A stretch of 64,000 bases of DNA, from NCBI GenBank assembly GCA_958450365.1, contig CAUEEP010000742.1, forward strand, positions 884,001-948,000, read 5' to 3'. This stretch comes from Mesorhabditis belari. Taxonomy: Eukaryota > Nematoda > Chromadorea > Rhabditida > Rhabditidae. The notes under the pieces are model-generated. The model worked only from the letters and a program-made list of their open reading frames with translations. It did not search any database and was not told where the DNA came from. Shown here piece after piece: positions 62,104-64,000 of this stretch. A program made the translations under genes and the position numbers. How positions within the stretch are numbered: the stretch's first letter is position 1; the number at the start of each line of letters is the position of its first letter.

Positions 62104-64000
62104 ATGTTTGACAACGATTCGAACTTCCTTGACGCCAACGAGACACCGCTTTGGGAGCGCCGATCGACGATCAATGCGACAAGCCGCTCTTTTCCTGGTG
62201 AGTGGTTTTGAAGTTCAAGAGTGGATCAACTGTAGAGAACATTTGGGAATGAAGAGAATCCATAACAGTAGTATTCTATCGGAATTGGATCCTAAAGCTC
62301 TAGTAATTTACATGCTTTCAGCAGCATTCGTTATTCCTTAGCTTCATCCTAACCGTTGCTATAGAAACGAGTAATGATCTTGGGGTTTTCTTTTGGAGAT
62401 TAGCCGCTTTTCGGGTATTAGCCTTTGTTTTTATAAAAAAGGCTACCTAATCCACGACTTTCGTCTATTTTTAGTTACTTTTTTTGTATTCTTGTAGGGT
62501 TTAACTGTATGTATGACCAACTGTTGATTTTTTAGATGTTTCGATGAGCGCCAATATCGAACCGCCAATGAGAGCCGCCTCCGATTTGCCAAGAGATCGC
62601 CCCCAAGCGATTCCACTCGTCCAAACGCTCAACGAGAACGAGGATCTGAAGAATCGCAACCAAATCCAACGTCTTGAAATCATTCGGCTCAAAGAAATCA
62701 TCTTGACAATTACCGGACAAGACAAATTCCACTTGGCTGAAGAGGTAATCTTTTTCAGGTGTCACGCAACTTTTCTTTTCAGTTTCACACTCTGAAGTCT
62801 CGCGAAGTCGAGATCGTTCGAGAGAAGAAAGAAATCGAAGAAGCCTACCAGCAACTTTTAGAAAATGTCCGCGAAAATAAAGCAAAGGTATAGACCATAG
62901 ACCTTTGGTTGACAATGACTAATAATGAATTTTAGCTTGATGCACTTGAGCGAGAAAAAGAGGACCAAGTCAGATGGAGTGAAGAAATCTCGACAGCGTA
63001 TGCGGAGACAAAACGACAACTTGACGAGGCTCGGCAACGTTTTCCGTGGATGGACGAAAGCGTCGATTCAATCTTTGGAGATGCCAATCAACGGTATGCT
63101 ATTTCCGTCGGCACTACATATAATAAGTGCTTTTAGGCATATCGGCGATCTAAAGCAGCGAATCGAGGAGCTGGACTGTGAACGAGCCGATCTCCTCAGA
63201 GCTAACCAAGAAATGAGCCGCGAGCGCAACGAGGCTTTGGCCAGATTGAATGAATGGTCGGTGAAAGGAGCGCCAGGAGATAAGGTTTGTGATTTTTGTT
63301 TGTTTGATTTTTTTGTATTGTTTAGACTTTCTCTGTGGATGTTGGCGATTTGGGCAAAGTGACGTACCAAGAGAAGATCGACGAGCTCCAGCATGCCATT
63401 GATGAACGAGATGCAAAGATCCGCGAGCAAGACCAAGACTACAAGAAGGCATTGCGACTTTTGACGGTTTGTTGCGACTGGAGGCTAGGTTCTAAATATT
63501 CACTTTAGAATGTCCAGAAATCAAAAGATGATTTGGAAAAACAAGTTGCCAGCTTGACAATGACAATGTACGCTCAGACAAGCATTGATCGAAATGAGCT
63601 CCGCGAAAGCGCTATCGGAACAGAAGAACGACGTATGGAAACTGTATGTAACTGCTACTCGTTTGTTATCGTAACAGATTTTAGGCTTCGGAATGGCTTG
63701 ATCGTTTGGGTACACTTGGACAAGAGAATGAGCATTTGAAGAGGGCGCTAATTGAACTTGGCGGCAAGTACAGGGAAATGTCGATGCGAGAAGGATCAAT
63801 GGTGCCCGAGGAAATCGATTCGCTTCTCAACTATGCTGATGAAGTTAGAAACAATTTGAATCTGCATCAAAATCTCTTCAACTTCACCGAACAGTCCCTT
63901 CAGGTAGTTGCAATTGTTTCTTTTTTTGGATCTTAATGAGGCTTTTTAGGTAAACGACATTCCACATGAAGCGTCGCAGGAAGTTATCAATCAGTCAATT
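62104..64000 (+). CDS. Large coiled-coil protein gene, copy 2 (cut by window end)
   Basis: Exons 62104-62197, 62536-62744, 62783-62887, 62936-63093, 63137-63284, 63326-63466, 63509-63643, 63685-63903 and 63950 onward match copy 1 exon by exon with the same phases. Exon 2 has five C (62600-62604), so the frame is open: it reads APPMRAASDLPRD-like sequence, then NRNQIQRLEIIRLKEIILT. This copy starts MFDNDSNFLDANETPLWERR, as copy 3 does, while copy 1 reads MFDDDSTLLVDANETPLWE. It is therefore the likely functional gene, with about two thirds lying beyond the window. The start is chosen by the TTTTTTAGA acceptor one base upstream. It is divergent from APC2. No protein family is recognised beyond long coiled coil. 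Confidence 0.88.

Overview
The window is nuclear DNA from a nematode, most likely a rhabditid. Gene structures fit this: many small exons, introns mostly of about 40-60 bases ending in TTTTAG or TTTCAG, and TTTTAG acceptors directly in front of start codons, as expected for spliced-leader trans-splicing. The gene content also fits: a DUF1647 protein, a DUF229 membrane protein, C-type lectin, CBM14 chitinase, an SLC17-like transporter, FLYWCH-type DNA and many Tc1/mariner relics. None of the real genes is a single open frame, so the models here were assembled by hand from splice sites, reading phase and family motifs.

Layout. 1-3700: a mariner relic, then a minus-strand DUF1647 gene whose introns hold several repeats. 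3.7-7.0 kb: repeats only. 7.1-11.9 kb: a Rho-family GTPase (minus) with a 3-kb first intron full of transposon remnants. 12-16.9 kb: a deleted mariner copy and a short gene with a kinase ATP loop but no kinase core. 16.9-19.9 kb: mitochondrial propionyl-CoA carboxylase beta (plus), the best-defined gene. 22.4-22.8 kb: a 48-residue secreted peptide. 22.9-28.3 kb: an SLC17-type transporter (minus). 27.4-31.7 kb: segmental duplications that copy two transporter exons. 31.9-34.3 kb: a two-domain C-type lectin (minus). 35.1-40.0 kb: a DUF229 protein (plus). 40.3-43.0 kb: a secreted GH18 chitinase with a chitin-binding tail (minus). 43.5-46.1 kb: a copied APC2 tail, then a 1.4-kb almost pure purine tract between inverted repeats. 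46.3-50.9 kb: a large coiled-coil gene (copy 1). 51.6-53.1 kb: a nearly complete mariner with about 195-bp terminal inverted repeats. 54-55 kb: a damaged FLYWCH-type gene. 56.3-56.7 kb: an internally deleted third copy of the coiled-coil gene. 57.8-61.3 kb: APC2, the cullin subunit of the anaphase-promoting complex (minus). 62.1-64.0 kb: the second coiled-coil copy, cut by the window end.

The genes do not form one pathway; this is ordinary nematode gene mixing with a heavy repeat load. The most interesting part is 43.5-64 kb, where a coiled-coil gene and its APC2 neighbour were duplicated. Copy 1 carries a one-base frameshift, copy 3 is a deletion derivative, copy 2 looks intact as far as it can be read, and one duplicate carries a transposon at a position where the other is empty. 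Also notable are tRNA-like (B-box) segments in several repeats, a satellite inside a MITE, and repeated use of GTTC-type splice donors.
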